The notes: generated by a model from the letters alone, not told the origin. A DNA stretch of 64,000 bases from Actinomadura sp. KC216 (GCF_004348535.1 NZ_SMJX01000006.1:1-64000); one strand, 5' to 3'; positions 33,788 through 43,503 are shown, numbered from the stretch's first letter. Made by a program: numbers and translations.

Positions 33788-36700
33788 CAGGACTCCCACC
33801 TTCCGCGCAGGGACCCGGTGTGGGCGAGCGCCTGCAGCTCCTCGAAGTGCCCGAGCGCCCGGGAGACGGCCTTGGCCGCCGCGTGTTCCCGGAAGCGTTC
33901 GAGGGAGCGTGCCCATTCCGCGGCGAGGATCCGGGCGCGTACTCCGGTGAGGGTCGCGAGCCGCTCCTCGTAGAGCCGCCGCACCTCGGCGATCTCGTCC
34001 TCCTCGGGCAGCAGCTCCTCCGGCTCGTCGTCGTCCAGGACCCCGGCGGCCCTGTGCAGCAGCCGCGCCGCCTCCAGGAGGTCGCCGCCGCGCCGGGCGG
34101 CCGTGGCCCGGTGGCACAGGTAGCGGCCGTACTCCTCCCGGACGGCCTCCAGGTCGCCTGCACCGCCCGCGCGCAGCGCGTCCCGCCAGGCGGAATCGGC
34201 CATCTGGTGGTCGCCGACCGCGGTGGCGCAGCGGGCCAGGGTCAGCGGCTCGAACCGGGTGGTGACGACCACCTTGCGCAGCAGCGCGGCCAGTTGGCGT
34301 GGCCGGGCGCCGCCGCCGCGTCCCGGCGCGGCGCACAAAGCGGGCATGACCCGTCCAAGGTCGACCAGGTCGGCGATTTCGTCTTCGGCCAGGGCCTCCA
34401 GAAGCAGCTTCCGGCATGCCTCCGGGTCCGTGTCCGCCAGGCCCGCCGCGCGGGCGAGGCGGAGCGCGGCGGCGATCCGTGCGGGCGCGCCGTCCGGCGG
34501 CGCGAGCTCTCCCGGGTCGTCCGCGGCGGGGCCGCCGAGGGCGGTGGTGAGGATGGCGCGGACGCGTGCCTCGTCGGCGTCGATCGCGGACGCGCCGTCG
34601 AGCAGCCGCAGGGCTTCGGCGCGGTCGCCGCCGGCGAGGGCGTGCCGGGCGGCGGCCAGCGCGCCGGGCAGGTCGGCGGGCGGGTCGCCGGCGGCGCGGC
34701 GCGGCGGGACGGCGCGGACCACGGCGGCGCGCGAGAGGTGATGCAGCCGCCGCAGGACGAGCGGGTCCGCGGCGGGGACGTTCCGCTCGGCGAGCCCGCC
34801 CAGCAGGCCGGACAGCTCGGCCGCCCGCTCGCCACCGGCGAGGACGCTGGCGCGGGCGAGCACCCCGGCGAGGGCGGTCACCGCGGGCGCGGCGGGGTCG
34901 CCGTCCGCGCCGCCGACCTGGTTCACCAGCTGCCCGCACAGGCCGAGGTCGAGGCCGGCGCCGGGCTGCCCGGCGGTCAGCTCCGCCAGCCCGAGCACCC
35001 ACGTCGCCCACGGATGACCGGCGGCCCTCCTGCGCAGCTTGCCCAGCGTGTCGGTGCCCGCCTGCCCGGTGGCGAACAGCTCGGCGGCCCGCGCGAGCGC
35101 GCGGGTGTCGGGCGGGACCAGCCGCGGGCCCGCCGCCGCGGCGCGGTCGAAGTCCTCCTTCGCCTGGAGCGCGGACCGGGTGGCGTCGTCGGGACGGCCC
35201 CGGGCCTGCTGCCGGATCGCCTGGTGCAGCCGCAGGTGCCCGAGGGAGTAGCGGGCCTTCGGCAGCGTGTGCGCTTCCAGGCGTTCGAGCCGATCGGCCG
35301 CGGTCTCCTCCTCGTCGCCGAGGCTCGCCGCGAGCCAGGTGCGCAGCAGCTCGGCCTTCGGCCCGGACGGAGCCTCGGGGCCGTCGAGCAGGTGCAGGGC
35401 GGAGGTGGGACGGCCCTCCTGGGCGTCGTGGGCCGCCAGGACGAGCGCGGCCCGGCCGTACCCGTGCGCCCGGGCGGCCTCGGTGAGCAGTTCACGGGCC
35501 CGATCCGGGCGGGTCTCCAGCTCGGCCAGGCCGGACCACAGCAGCCGTTCCGGGGCGGGCAGCCGCTGGAACAGCGGCAGGGCCGTGGCCTGGGTCAGCG
35601 CGTACTGGTTGTGCCGGGCGAAGCGCAGGGCCAGCACCGTCCGCAACGCTTCGAGGTGGTCGGGCAGGGCGCCGTCGTCCGCGAGCCAGGTGGACGGTTC
35701 GGCGGGCGGGCGCCCGCCCTGGATCAGTTCCGTCCGTGCGGCGGCCAAGGCCGAGTAGGCGCCAGGCGGCGCGGCGCTGGCATCGGCCTCCGCGTCGCCG
35801 GCCGCGGGGTCGATGTCGCAGAGCACGCAGCGCACGGCCCATGCTTCGGGACGTCCCCGCACCCGGTCGAACCGGGCCGCCACCCCCTCGCGGTCGCCGC
35901 GCAGGTACAGGGCCCAGGCCGCGTGGTAGTCCCAGCCGGGACGTCCGGGAAACGCCTCGGCCAGCGGCGCCAGCAGCTCCGCGGCCCGGCGGGAGTCGCC
36001 CTCCAGCAGGTACAGGCGGCCGATCGCGTAGTCGAGCCATTCCCCGGCCTGGGCCGCGACGGTGAACCCGGTCAGCCGCGCCGCGCCGGCCGGTGCGGGA
36101 GCCGGGTCCGCCGGATCGTCGAGCCAGGCCAGGACCCGGCCGAGCCGGATCAGCTCCTCCACCGCGCGGGTGCGCGGGCGCGCGGGGTCGGCCGCCAGCT
36201 CGGCGAGCGACCCGTGGGCGCCGGACCGCAGCAGTGCGGCCAGCAGCCCGGCGAACGCGCTCTCGTCGGCGGGCGCGGCGCGCCACGCCCTGGTCAGCGG
36301 CGCGACCGCGTCGTGCGGGGCGCCGTCGACCATGAGGCGGTGCAGGCCGAGCGTGCGGTCCAGATCGGGACGGGCCGCTCCGGCGGACGCCATCATGGCG
36401 GCGAGCTCGCCCGCCTGGGCGATCCGGATCGTCCCCGAGTCGTGCCGCACCGACAGCAGCCCGGCGACCAGCGCGGCCACCGCGTCCGGTGGGCGCTCGG
36501 CCCGCCCCGTCACCTCGGCGTAGATGCTCAGCTGGTCGCGGCCCACCGCACCGTGCGCCGCCAGTTCGGCGGCGGCCCGGGCAACGACGTGAGGGCCGGA
36601 GTACGGCGATCGGCAGAGCCGGGTCAGCAGGCCGGTGGCCGCGTCCCCTTCTCCGCGCGCCCGGCGGGCCGCGGCGAGCGGAAGCAAGGCCGCCATGAGC

Positions 36701-37002
36701 GCCGTGCCGGGGTCGCCGGACGCGCCGTCCCCGGCGATCGCCTCGGCGTACTGCAGGCCGCGGCTCTCCAGGAGGCCGAAGTCCACATCGGTCAGCTCGG
36801 GAAGCAGCCGCGCCGCCAGCATCGACTCCAGGAGCTGCGGCCAGAACTCCGCGTAGGCGGGGTCGCTCGCGATACCGGCGGCGACCTCGCGCAGCATCTC
36901 GGCCGCCCGCGCGGGGTCGGGCTCGGCGTCCGCGGCGTCCCAGAGCCTGCGCAGCCGTGCACCGCGGCCGAACCGGCCCCCGAGCGCGCGTTCCGGTTTC
37001 AT
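33787..37002 (-). CDS. Large TPR-like solenoid protein, 1071 residues
   Basis: The product is a long Ala/Leu/Arg-rich helical solenoid with many degenerate TPR-like units. Examples are GEWLDYAIGRLYLLEGDSRRAAELLAPLAEAFPGRPGWDYHAAWALYLRGD and DPEACRKLLLEALAEDEIADLVDLG. No signal peptide, membrane helix or enzymatic motif is seen. ATG 37002 overlaps the kinase stop. It may be the platform of the island's complex. Its repeats are weak, so a specific TPR profile match is needed to confirm. Confidence 0.7.
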   Translation of the reverse strand: MKPERALGGRFGRGARLRRLWDAADAEPDPARAAEMLREVAAGIASDPAYAEFWPQLLESMLAARLLPELTDVDFGLLESRGLQYAEAIAGDGASGDPGTALMAALLPLAAARRARGEGDAATGLLTRLCRSPYSGPHVVARAAAELAAHGAVGRDQLSIYAEVTGRAERPPDAVAALVAGLLSVRHDSGTIRIAQAGELAAMMASAGAARPDLDRTLGLHRLMVDGAPHDAVAPLTRAWRAAPADESAFAGLLAALLRSGAHGSLAELAADPARPRTRAVEELIRLGRVLAWLDDPADPAPAPAGAARLTGFTVAAQAGEWLDYAIGRLYLLEGDSRRAAELLAPLAEAFPGRPGWDYHAAWALYLRGDREGVAARFDRVRGRPEAWAVRCVLCDIDPAAGDAEADASAAPPGAYSALAAARTELIQGGRPPAEPSTWLADDGALPDHLEALRTVLALRFARHNQYALTQATALPLFQRLPAPERLLWSGLAELETRPDRARELLTEAARAHGYGRAALVLAAHDAQEGRPTSALHLLDGPEAPSGPKAELLRTWLAASLGDEEETAADRLERLEAHTLPKARYSLGHLRLHQAIRQQARGRPDDATRSALQAKEDFDRAAAAGPRLVPPDTRALARAAELFATGQAGTDTLGKLRRRAAGHPWATWVLGLAELTAGQPGAGLDLGLCGQLVNQVGGADGDPAAPAVTALAGVLARASVLAGGERAAELSGLLGGLAERNVPAADPLVLRRLHHLSRAAVVRAVPPRRAAGDPPADLPGALAAARHALAGGDRAEALRLLDGASAIDADEARVRAILTTALGGPAADDPGELAPPDGAPARIAAALRLARAAGLADTDPEACRKLLLEALAEDEIADLVDLGRVMPALCAAPGRGGGARPRQLAALLRKVVVTTRFEPLTLARCATAVGDHQMADSAWRDALRAGGAGDLEAVREEYGRYLCHRATAARRGGDLLEAARLLHRAAGVLDDDEPEELLPEEDEIAEVRRLYEERLATLTGVRARILAAEWARSLERFREHAAAKAVSRALGHFEELQALAHTGSLRGRWES

Positions 37003-38294
37003 CGGCCGCCGCGTCCCTCCTCGCGGCGGAGCAGCTCCTCGAACCGGTTCGCCTGGTAGTGGTTGCCCGCCTTCGTGTACGCCCGCACGATCGCCCTGAG
37101 CAGCGGAACGCGCTGCTCCCTCATGTCGGGGCGGGACGGGAGGCCGGTGGCGCGGTCGTCCAGCAACTGCCAGGCCGACTTGTACCGGCGGGCGGACTCC
37201 GCGGCCTCGTCCAGTTCGCCGAGGGCCTGCCCCAGGTCGCGCAGCAGGACGAACCTCTCGGCCGGGGGCCAGGTGCGGCTCGCCAGCAGGCGCTCCAGGG
37301 CCGCCCGGGCGCCGTCCAGATCACCCTGCTCGTTCAAGGCCCGCGCATGGCGCAGCTCTTCTTCCATGTCCGGCTGCAAGTCGCGCTTGGGAGGGCGGGG
37401 TGCGTCCAGCGCGGTGAGGAACTCGTCGGCGGTGGCGATCCGGCGGGCCGGGGAATGCTCCAGGCACCGCATGACCAGCGCGTCCAGCTCCTCCGGCACG
37501 GTGTTGTTGAGCAGGGACGGCGGCTCGACCCGGCATTTGGCGCGCGCCTCGAACAGCCAGTCGCGGTGCAGCCCTGACGGCAGGTCGGCCGGCGGGTGCA
37601 GGTGGCCGAACGGATGGCGGCCGGTCAGCCCCTCGTAGATCAGGACGCCCAGCGAGTAGAGGTCGGAGGCGGGCACGCTCTCGCCCAGCAGCGTCTCGGG
37701 GGCCATGGCGGCGTGCGTGCCCACGATGCCTTCGGCGTGGCCGACGTCCAGCAGGCGGGCGGCGAGCCCGAAGTCGACGAGCCGGACCGTCCGGTCGAGC
37801 CCCAGGAGCACGTTGTCGGCCTTCAGGTCGCGGTGCAGGAGCGGCGGCACCAGCGCGTGCAGCCCGCGCAGCGCGAGGCATATCTGCCGCGCCCACTTGA
37901 CCAGCAACGGGGCCGGGACGCCCCTCGGGTACGAGACGAACTGCGCGTGCAGCGTCGTGCCCTGGACGTACTCCATCGCCAGATAGGCGCGCCCGCCCAT
38001 GTCCTCCGCGATCCCGGCGTCGTACAGGTGCACCAGGTGGGCGCGGGCCTCGGTGTCGGACATGCCGTCCATGGCCTCGGCCAGGATCAGGGCGTCGGAG
38101 AACAGGTCGCGGGCGGTGCTCTCCGACATCCCGGCGCGGCGGGACAGCTTGACGGCCACCCGCCGGATCGGCACGCCCATCGCGTGCTGCTCGCTGCGGA
38201 ACACGGCACCGAAGTTGCCCTCGCCGAGCCATTCGCGCAGCACGTACCGGCCGTCGACGGTCCGCCCCTCGAAGCCCTTCAGCTCCGCGCTCAC
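36999..38294 (-). CDS. Ser/Thr protein kinase with C-terminal TPR-like helices
   Basis: The 431-residue product has a full Hanks-type kinase domain: glycine loop LGEGNFGAVF, Lys49 in VAVKLS, HRD at 154-156 (LLHRDLKADNVLL), DFG at 174-176 and MAPETLLG. No membrane helix or PASTA domain is present, so it is cytoplasmic, unlike PknB. Residues 320-431 are helical and TPR-like. The start is GTG 38294, overlapping the Clp-like stop. It may phosphorylate the chaperones or TPR proteins encoded around it and so switch the system. Confidence 0.88.
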   Translation of the reverse strand: MSAELKGFEGRTVDGRYVLREWLGEGNFGAVFRSEQHAMGVPIRRVAVKLSRRAGMSESTARDLFSDALILAEAMDGMSDTEARAHLVHLYDAGIAEDMGGRAYLAMEYVQGTTLHAQFVSYPRGVPAPLLVKWARQICLALRGLHALVPPLLHRDLKADNVLLGLDRTVRLVDFGLAARLLDVGHAEGIVGTHAAMAPETLLGESVPASDLYSLGVLIYEGLTGRHPFGHLHPPADLPSGLHRDWLFEARAKCRVEPPSLLNNTVPEELDALVMRCLEHSPARRIATADEFLTALDAPRPPKRDLQPDMEEELRHARALNEQGDLDGARAALERLLASRTWPPAERFVLLRDLGQALGELDEAAESARRYKSAWQLLDDRATGLPSRPDMREQRVPLLRAIVRAYTKAGNHYQANRFEELLRREEGRGGR

Positions 38295-41179
38295 GAGCCC
38301 GCCCCTCCGTCCTTCGTCAGCTGGACGGCCCTCTCCTGGCCAGCCTTCCGCTCGACGGCCTTCCGCTCGACGGGCTCCAGCAGGACGGCCTCCACCAGCG
38401 GCGTGCCGCCCGGCCGGAAGCGCAGCTCGACCCGCCGGCACCGGTCGAACTCCGCGGGCGCCCGGTCGGCCGCGAGCATGATCGGGTCCTTCACCAGCGC
38501 GGACACCAGCCGGTGGATGATGCGCCCGCCCTTGACGCCGCCCTCGGCGTCGTCGGCGGCGTGCCCGCGGTCGGCGATGTACTCGACCAGGGCCTCGGGG
38601 ACCACGAGGTCCTTCTCCCGGCGGTCCCGCCAGAACCGGCGCTGCGCGTCGATCTCGTGCCGGCAGATCCCGGCCATCGCGGCCCGGTCCAGCGGCCGGA
38701 AGACGATGATCTGGCGCAGCCTGGCCAGGAACTCCGGCGGGAACACCGCCTCGCCCGAGCGCGGATGGCGGGTCTCGCGCAGCCGCCGCTCGACGGCCTC
38801 GGCGATCTCCTCCGCCGGTCGCCCCCGCGCCGACATGTCCGCGATGACGTCGTGCCCGGCGTTGGTCGTGAGGATGAAGATGGCGCGGTCGCCGAACGCC
38901 TTGGTGCCGCGCTGGTCGACGATCCAGCCCTCGTCGAACAGGTTGAGGAAGGGGCGCCAGACCTCCGGGTGGGCCTTCTCCGCCTCGTCCAGCAGGAAGA
39001 CGCAGTAGGGGTCGGCGTTCAGGTCGTTGATCAGCCGCCCGCCCTGGTCGTGGCCGATGTATCCGGGCGGGGACCCGAGGATCCCCGAGACGCTGTGCGG
39101 CTCGGTGAAGTTCTCCATCGGGTAGGTCTGCAGGCGCTTGGACGACGAGTAGAACCTGGCCACGGTCTTGGCCAGCTCGGTCTTGCCCACGCCGGTGAGG
39201 CCCGCGAACAGCAGGACCGACGCGGGCTTTCCCGGCGCGGCGAGGCCCGCCTTGATCTGGCGCAGCTCCGCGGCGACGGTCCGCACCGCCTCGGGCTGGC
39301 CGACCACCCGCTCGCCGAGGGCCCGTTCGAGGTCGACCCGCTCCCCGCCGGACCCGGCGATCTGGGCGACCGGCACCCCCGATATCTCCGCGACGACCGC
39401 GGCGATGTCGTCCGGGCCGACCGCCTCCTGGTCGCTGCCCTCCTGCGTCCGGCGGTAGTGCAGGTCCTCGCAGGCGCGGCGGAGCACCCGCACCGACTTG
39501 GCCGGCAGCCGCTCGTTCAGCATGAAGTCGACCGGGAGCACCACCGCGCGCTCCACCGCGCGGTCGGTCACCTTGACCTTGAAGCGCGCGGCGAACTCCT
39601 CGGCCGCCTGCGCCGCCATGTCGCGGGCCTCGGCCTGGCCCGGCTCGTCCACCTCGACCCGGGCGCACAGCTCCAGCAGCGCCCGGTCGGGGGTGATGAG
39701 CTCGTCGTAGTCGTGCGCGGACAGCACGCCGATGAGGTGGATACGCCGCTCCTTGAGCGCCGCGCGCAGGAGCAGCCGGTGGTCGGCGCCGGACGGCCCC
39801 CGCAGCAGGGCGGCGAGCCCGTCCACGCAGAGGACCAGGTCCGTGCGCCCGGTCACGTGCTCGATCAGCCCGCTCAGCTTGGCGCCGCTCTCGCCGGGCG
39901 GCACGTCCCGGCAGTCCACGTGCAGGAACCGCTTGCGCCGCAGGAACGATATCTGCCCCGCGGCGGCCCGGCGGGCCAGCTCCCGCACCAGCGTGGTGCT
40001 GCCCACCCCCGGCATCCCGATGATCAGGACGTGCGGCGCGCTGGGCCGGTGCAGGGCCCGCAGCAGCAGATCGAAGTAGCGGTCGACGTGCAGCGCGGGC
40101 GGGAGGTCTTCGGTGCGGGCGAGGAACGTGAGGTCCTGGGCGGGCGGCATCCCGGCGGGCAGCCGGAACGCGACCTCGCGCGGCCGTGCCGCGCTGCGCT
40201 GCCGCAGCGCGTCGTCGAGGTCGCGGCGGAGCCGGGCGAGGTCGAGCCCTAGCGGCGGCGTCTGGAGGACGTTGCCGAGCCGCGGCGGCACCTCGTCCAG
40301 GACCGCGCCGAGCAGATGCGGCCCGTCGATCCGCTCGGCGCTCCAGGACACGGCGATGCGGCGCGCCCGTTCGAGCACCGCCAGGAAGGGCTCGCCGAGG
40401 CCCGCGCGGTCGAGGGGCAGGGGGTCGGCGGTCCGCGGCCGGTCGACGAGCCGGAACGCGTCGGCCACCGCCGCGGCGACCTTCGCGGGGCCGACCTGCG
40501 GCGGGACCTGGAGCCGGACGAGGCGCTCGGCGAGCCCCTCGGTCTCGCACAGCAGGGCGAGGAGGCAGTGCGGCGGGAGGACGCGGTCATAACCGAGCAC
40601 GGCCGCCTGCTCCGCCGCCTCTTCCAGGGCCGACCACGCGTCCTGGGTGAACTCCTCCGAGCGGAGCCTGCCCGACTCCTCGTCCAGCAGCGGCGGCAGC
40701 GGCTCCCCGGCCGCCCGGACCTGAGCGCGCAGCGCCGCCACGGCCGCGCCGGCGTCCAGGGTCACGAGGTTCTGCCGGTCCCGGGTCTCCAGGTGCTCCA
40801 GGACGCAGGCCACCAGCAGTTCCAGTGCCGTCTCTTCCGCGGGGGCCTTGGCGTACTCGGCGGCGAACGCGTCGAGCGCCGCGAGGCACTCCGCGCTGAA
40901 TTCGTCCCGGCCGCCGCCGAATTCATCGGCTTCGGAGCCGTTGCGCCCGGGATTGTAAATCTCGATGCCCTCAAGGAGGTGGCGCACCTGCGCGCCATCG
41001 GAGAGGGCCCGGCCCAGCGCTGTCAGCAGCGACGCGTCCCCGGAGGCGATGGCGGCATGCAGCAGGTCACCGGTCCGCACCGGCCCGGCGGCGCGGTCGA
41101 CCGCCGCGCGCAGCACATCGGTCGTCCGGGGGTCGGCAACGGCCTGGGGGGCGAAGATCCCGTTGACGAACAGCGGCAA
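38291..41179 (-). CDS. ClpB/ClpC-like AAA+ unfoldase with degenerate D1 P-loop
   Basis: The 962-residue protein starts at TTG 41179 with GGGAGGA before it. The first 340 residues hold Clp-N-like repeats and an extra helical region. The first AAA domain has GMPGVGST at 388-395, where the Walker A lysine is replaced by Ser394. The second has an intact GLTGVGKT (660-667), CVFLLDEAEK (about 730) and ILTTNAG. D2 therefore should hydrolyse ATP, while D1 may only bind it or be structural. No IGF/LGF-type ClpP loop was recognised, suggesting disaggregation rather than ClpP-linked degradation. It is the first gene of the eight-gene chaperone operon. Confidence 0.88.
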   Translation of the reverse strand: MPLFVNGIFAPQAVADPRTTDVLRAAVDRAAGPVRTGDLLHAAIASGDASLLTALGRALSDGAQVRHLLEGIEIYNPGRNGSEADEFGGGRDEFSAECLAALDAFAAEYAKAPAEETALELLVACVLEHLETRDRQNLVTLDAGAAVAALRAQVRAAGEPLPPLLDEESGRLRSEEFTQDAWSALEEAAEQAAVLGYDRVLPPHCLLALLCETEGLAERLVRLQVPPQVGPAKVAAAVADAFRLVDRPRTADPLPLDRAGLGEPFLAVLERARRIAVSWSAERIDGPHLLGAVLDEVPPRLGNVLQTPPLGLDLARLRRDLDDALRQRSAARPREVAFRLPAGMPPAQDLTFLARTEDLPPALHVDRYFDLLLRALHRPSAPHVLIIGMPGVGSTTLVRELARRAAAGQISFLRRKRFLHVDCRDVPPGESGAKLSGLIEHVTGRTDLVLCVDGLAALLRGPSGADHRLLLRAALKERRIHLIGVLSAHDYDELITPDRALLELCARVEVDEPGQAEARDMAAQAAEEFAARFKVKVTDRAVERAVVLPVDFMLNERLPAKSVRVLRRACEDLHYRRTQEGSDQEAVGPDDIAAVVAEISGVPVAQIAGSGGERVDLERALGERVVGQPEAVRTVAAELRQIKAGLAAPGKPASVLLFAGLTGVGKTELAKTVARFYSSSKRLQTYPMENFTEPHSVSGILGSPPGYIGHDQGGRLINDLNADPYCVFLLDEAEKAHPEVWRPFLNLFDEGWIVDQRGTKAFGDRAIFILTTNAGHDVIADMSARGRPAEEIAEAVERRLRETRHPRSGEAVFPPEFLARLRQIIVFRPLDRAAMAGICRHEIDAQRRFWRDRREKDLVVPEALVEYIADRGHAADDAEGGVKGGRIIHRLVSALVKDPIMLAADRAPAEFDRCRRVELRFRPGGTPLVEAVLLEPVERKAVERKAGQERAVQLTKDGGAGS

Positions 41180-41330
41180 AAGTCCTCCCAGCGCCCGGCG
41201 ACGGGCGTTCTTTGCACTGCTGCGGGGTTTCTCGCGGGGAGTCTTATGCTCTCAAACCCGCCGCTCACAGGCCATGGTTATCAACAATCTCCGCCCGCTC
41301 CGCGCGGGCGAAAGCGGATTGCCTTCAAGA

Positions 41331-42797
41331 TCACCGGGTGAATGGCTCGTTCCCCGAGAGCCAGGAGTGGTAGGCGCGCATCGGGGCGGCCGTTTTCAGC
41401 AGCATCTCCTCGTACTCCTCGTCCGGGTCGGAGTCCAGGACGATGGCGCCACCGGCCCCGAGGCGCAGTGCGCCGCCGGTGAAGACGGCGGTGCGGATCA
41501 CGATGTTGAGGTCGGCGGCGCCGGTGCAGCCCAGATAGCCGATGGCGCCGGAGTAGACGCCCCGCGCCTCGGTCTCCAGCGAGTCGATGATCTCCATGGT
41601 GCGCAGCTTGGGGGCCCCGGTCATCGAGCCGCCCGGGAAGCAGGCGCGCACGGCGTCCAGGGCGGTGACACCGTCGCGGAGCCTGCCGCGGACGGTGGAC
41701 ACGAGCTGGTGCACGGTGGCGTAGGTCTCGGTGGCCATCAGCCGGGGGACGGTGACGCTCCCGGGAACGCAGACGCGGCCCAGGTCGTTGCGGAGCAGGT
41801 CGACGATCATGAGGTTCTCGGCGCGGGCCTTCGCGCTGGTGCCGAGCGCGGCGCGGAGCGCGCGGTCCGCCGCGGGGTCGGCGCTGCGGGGTGCGGTGCC
41901 CTTGATCGGGCGCGCCTCGGCGTGGCCCGTCCGGTCGACGCGCAGGAAGCGCTCGGGGGACGAGCACGCCACGCGCACCTCGCCGAACCTCAGAAACGCC
42001 GCGTACGGGGCCGGGTTCGCGCGCCGCAGCGCCCGGTAGAAGCCGAACGGGTCGCGGTCGCGCGGCGCGGGCAGCCGAGCGGTGTTGGTCAGGCAGATCT
42101 CATAGCTCTCCCCCGCCCGCAGGGCCGCCTGGCAGGCCCGGATGTCGGCGATGTAGCGGGCCCTGTCGCGGACGAGCCAGGGCTCGGCCGCGGCGGTGTC
42201 GGCGACGACGGGGGGCGGCGGGCCGCTCGCGGCGGGCTCCGGGATTCCTCGCAGGGCCTCGGCGGTCGCGTCCAGCCAGGCGGTGGCGTCCCGCCGTCCG
42301 GCCGGGGTGTCCTCGCACAGGCACAGCAGGCGGGTGGCCCGCTCCTGGTGATCGACCGCGATGAGCCGGTCGGCGAACAGCCAGCAGGCGTCGGGGGCCG
42401 GCGACCGGTGCCGGTTCGGCGAGCCGCAGTCGGCCTTCAGCTCGTACCCGAAGTACCCGACGTACCCGCAGGCGAAGTCGAACGGCAGTTCCGGCGCGTC
42501 GATCCGGCGCCGGGCGAGCCGGTCCGCCAGGACGTCGAAGATCCCGGCGCGCGTCCGCCGGGCCGGCCGCCCGGGCCGCTCGATCTCGGTCACGCCCGAC
42601 GTCACGTCGTACCGGACGGCCTCCGCGAGGGGCCCGGAGCCGTCCCCGGCGAAGGAGAAGCGCGCCAAACCGGGCTCGGCCTGCGCGCTGTCCAGCCAGA
42701 ACGCGGTGGGCGACCCGGCGTACAGGCGCTCGAAGACCGTCTCCAGATCCACCGGCGCGGGAAGCGTGCGGGTGAGCAGCCGGAAGCGGGCGCTCAC
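41331..42797 (-). CDS. pabB: Aminodeoxychorismate synthase component I
   Basis: The 488-residue product is a chorismate-binding enzyme. It has an N-terminal region with FACGYVGYFGYELK. The catalytic domain has ARPIKGTAPR, whose PIKGT segment marks PabB rather than TrpE, and also MIVDLLRNDLGRV, TYATVHQLVSTV and FPGGSMTGAPK. With PabA it makes 4-amino-4-deoxychorismate for folate or for a p-aminobenzoate-derived metabolite. It overlaps the amidotransferase gene by ATGA. No pabC-like lyase is adjacent. Confidence 0.9.
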   Translation of the reverse strand: MSARFRLLTRTLPAPVDLETVFERLYAGSPTAFWLDSAQAEPGLARFSFAGDGSGPLAEAVRYDVTSGVTEIERPGRPARRTRAGIFDVLADRLARRRIDAPELPFDFACGYVGYFGYELKADCGSPNRHRSPAPDACWLFADRLIAVDHQERATRLLCLCEDTPAGRRDATAWLDATAEALRGIPEPAASGPPPPVVADTAAAEPWLVRDRARYIADIRACQAALRAGESYEICLTNTARLPAPRDRDPFGFYRALRRANPAPYAAFLRFGEVRVACSSPERFLRVDRTGHAEARPIKGTAPRSADPAADRALRAALGTSAKARAENLMIVDLLRNDLGRVCVPGSVTVPRLMATETYATVHQLVSTVRGRLRDGVTALDAVRACFPGGSMTGAPKLRTMEIIDSLETEARGVYSGAIGYLGCTGAADLNIVIRTAVFTGGALRLGAGGAIVLDSDPDEEYEEMLLKTAAPMRAYHSWLSGNEPFTR

Positions 42798-43414
42798 GGA
42801 CGGGACGCCTCAACGGCGGGCACGAGCCCGCCGCGGCGGCGGGCGGTGAGGTCACGGAAGTTGGCGAGCAGCCGGTGCCCGTGCTCGGTCAGCACCGACT
42901 CGGGGTGGAACTGGACGCCCCACAGCGGGCGGGTGCGGTGCCGCAGCGCCATCAGGACGCCGTCCTCGGCCCACGCGGTCGCCTCCAGCGTCGGCGGCAG
43001 CGGCTCCAGCAGCCGGAAGGAGTGGTAGCGCACGGCCGTGAACCCCTGCGGCACGCCCGCGAACAGGTCGCTGCCGTCGTGCCTGATCGTGGACAGGTGC
43101 CCGTGCCGCGGCCACGGCGCCGGGCTCACCACACCGCCCTCGCCGGCCCCGATGCCCTGGTGGCCGAGGCAGACGCCGAGCAGCGGGACGTCCGTCCGGG
43201 CGATCAGCGCCGCCGCGCCGCCGAAGTCGCGGGCGCGGGACGGGTGCCCCGGCCCCGGCGACACCACCACGTTGTCGAACGCGCCGAGATCCAGGTCCGC
43301 GCACGCCTCGTCGTTGCGCACGACCGCGGGCTCGACGCCGTTGACCTCGGCGATGAGCTGGAAGAGGTTGTAGGTGTAGGAGTCGTAGTTGTCAATGATC
43401 AACGTCTTGATCAT
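42794..43414 (-). CDS. pabA: Glutamine amidotransferase, PabA/TrpG type
   Basis: The 206-residue protein has IIDNYDSYTYNLFQ, VVVSPGPGHPS, the nucleophile Cys in LLGVCLGHQGIG and the His-Glu pair in WGVQFHPESV. It supplies ammonia to the PabB partner encoded next. GGGGAGAG lies before ATG 43414. PabA and TrpG cannot be told apart by sequence alone, but the PabB neighbour decides. The 89-bp gap to the upstream LAL regulator may hold the promoter. Confidence 0.9.
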   Translation of the reverse strand: MIKTLIIDNYDSYTYNLFQLIAEVNGVEPAVVRNDEACADLDLGAFDNVVVSPGPGHPSRARDFGGAAALIARTDVPLLGVCLGHQGIGAGEGGVVSPAPWPRHGHLSTIRHDGSDLFAGVPQGFTAVRYHSFRLLEPLPPTLEATAWAEDGVLMALRHRTRPLWGVQFHPESVLTEHGHRLLANFRDLTARRRGGLVPAVEASRP

Positions 43415-43503
43415 GCTCTCCCCGCACGCGCCCGGCACCGTCCTCACCGGAGGACCGCCCCGACGATACCCGGGCCCCACCCGGGGTCCGGCCGCCGCGG
43501 GGC

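Noticed and set aside
33820-37059. A 1079-codon rightward open frame opposite the large TPR-like gene
   Set aside because: High GC keeps the opposite frame open. Its translation is Gly/Arg/Gln-rich without domains, and no ribosome site or promoter supports it.
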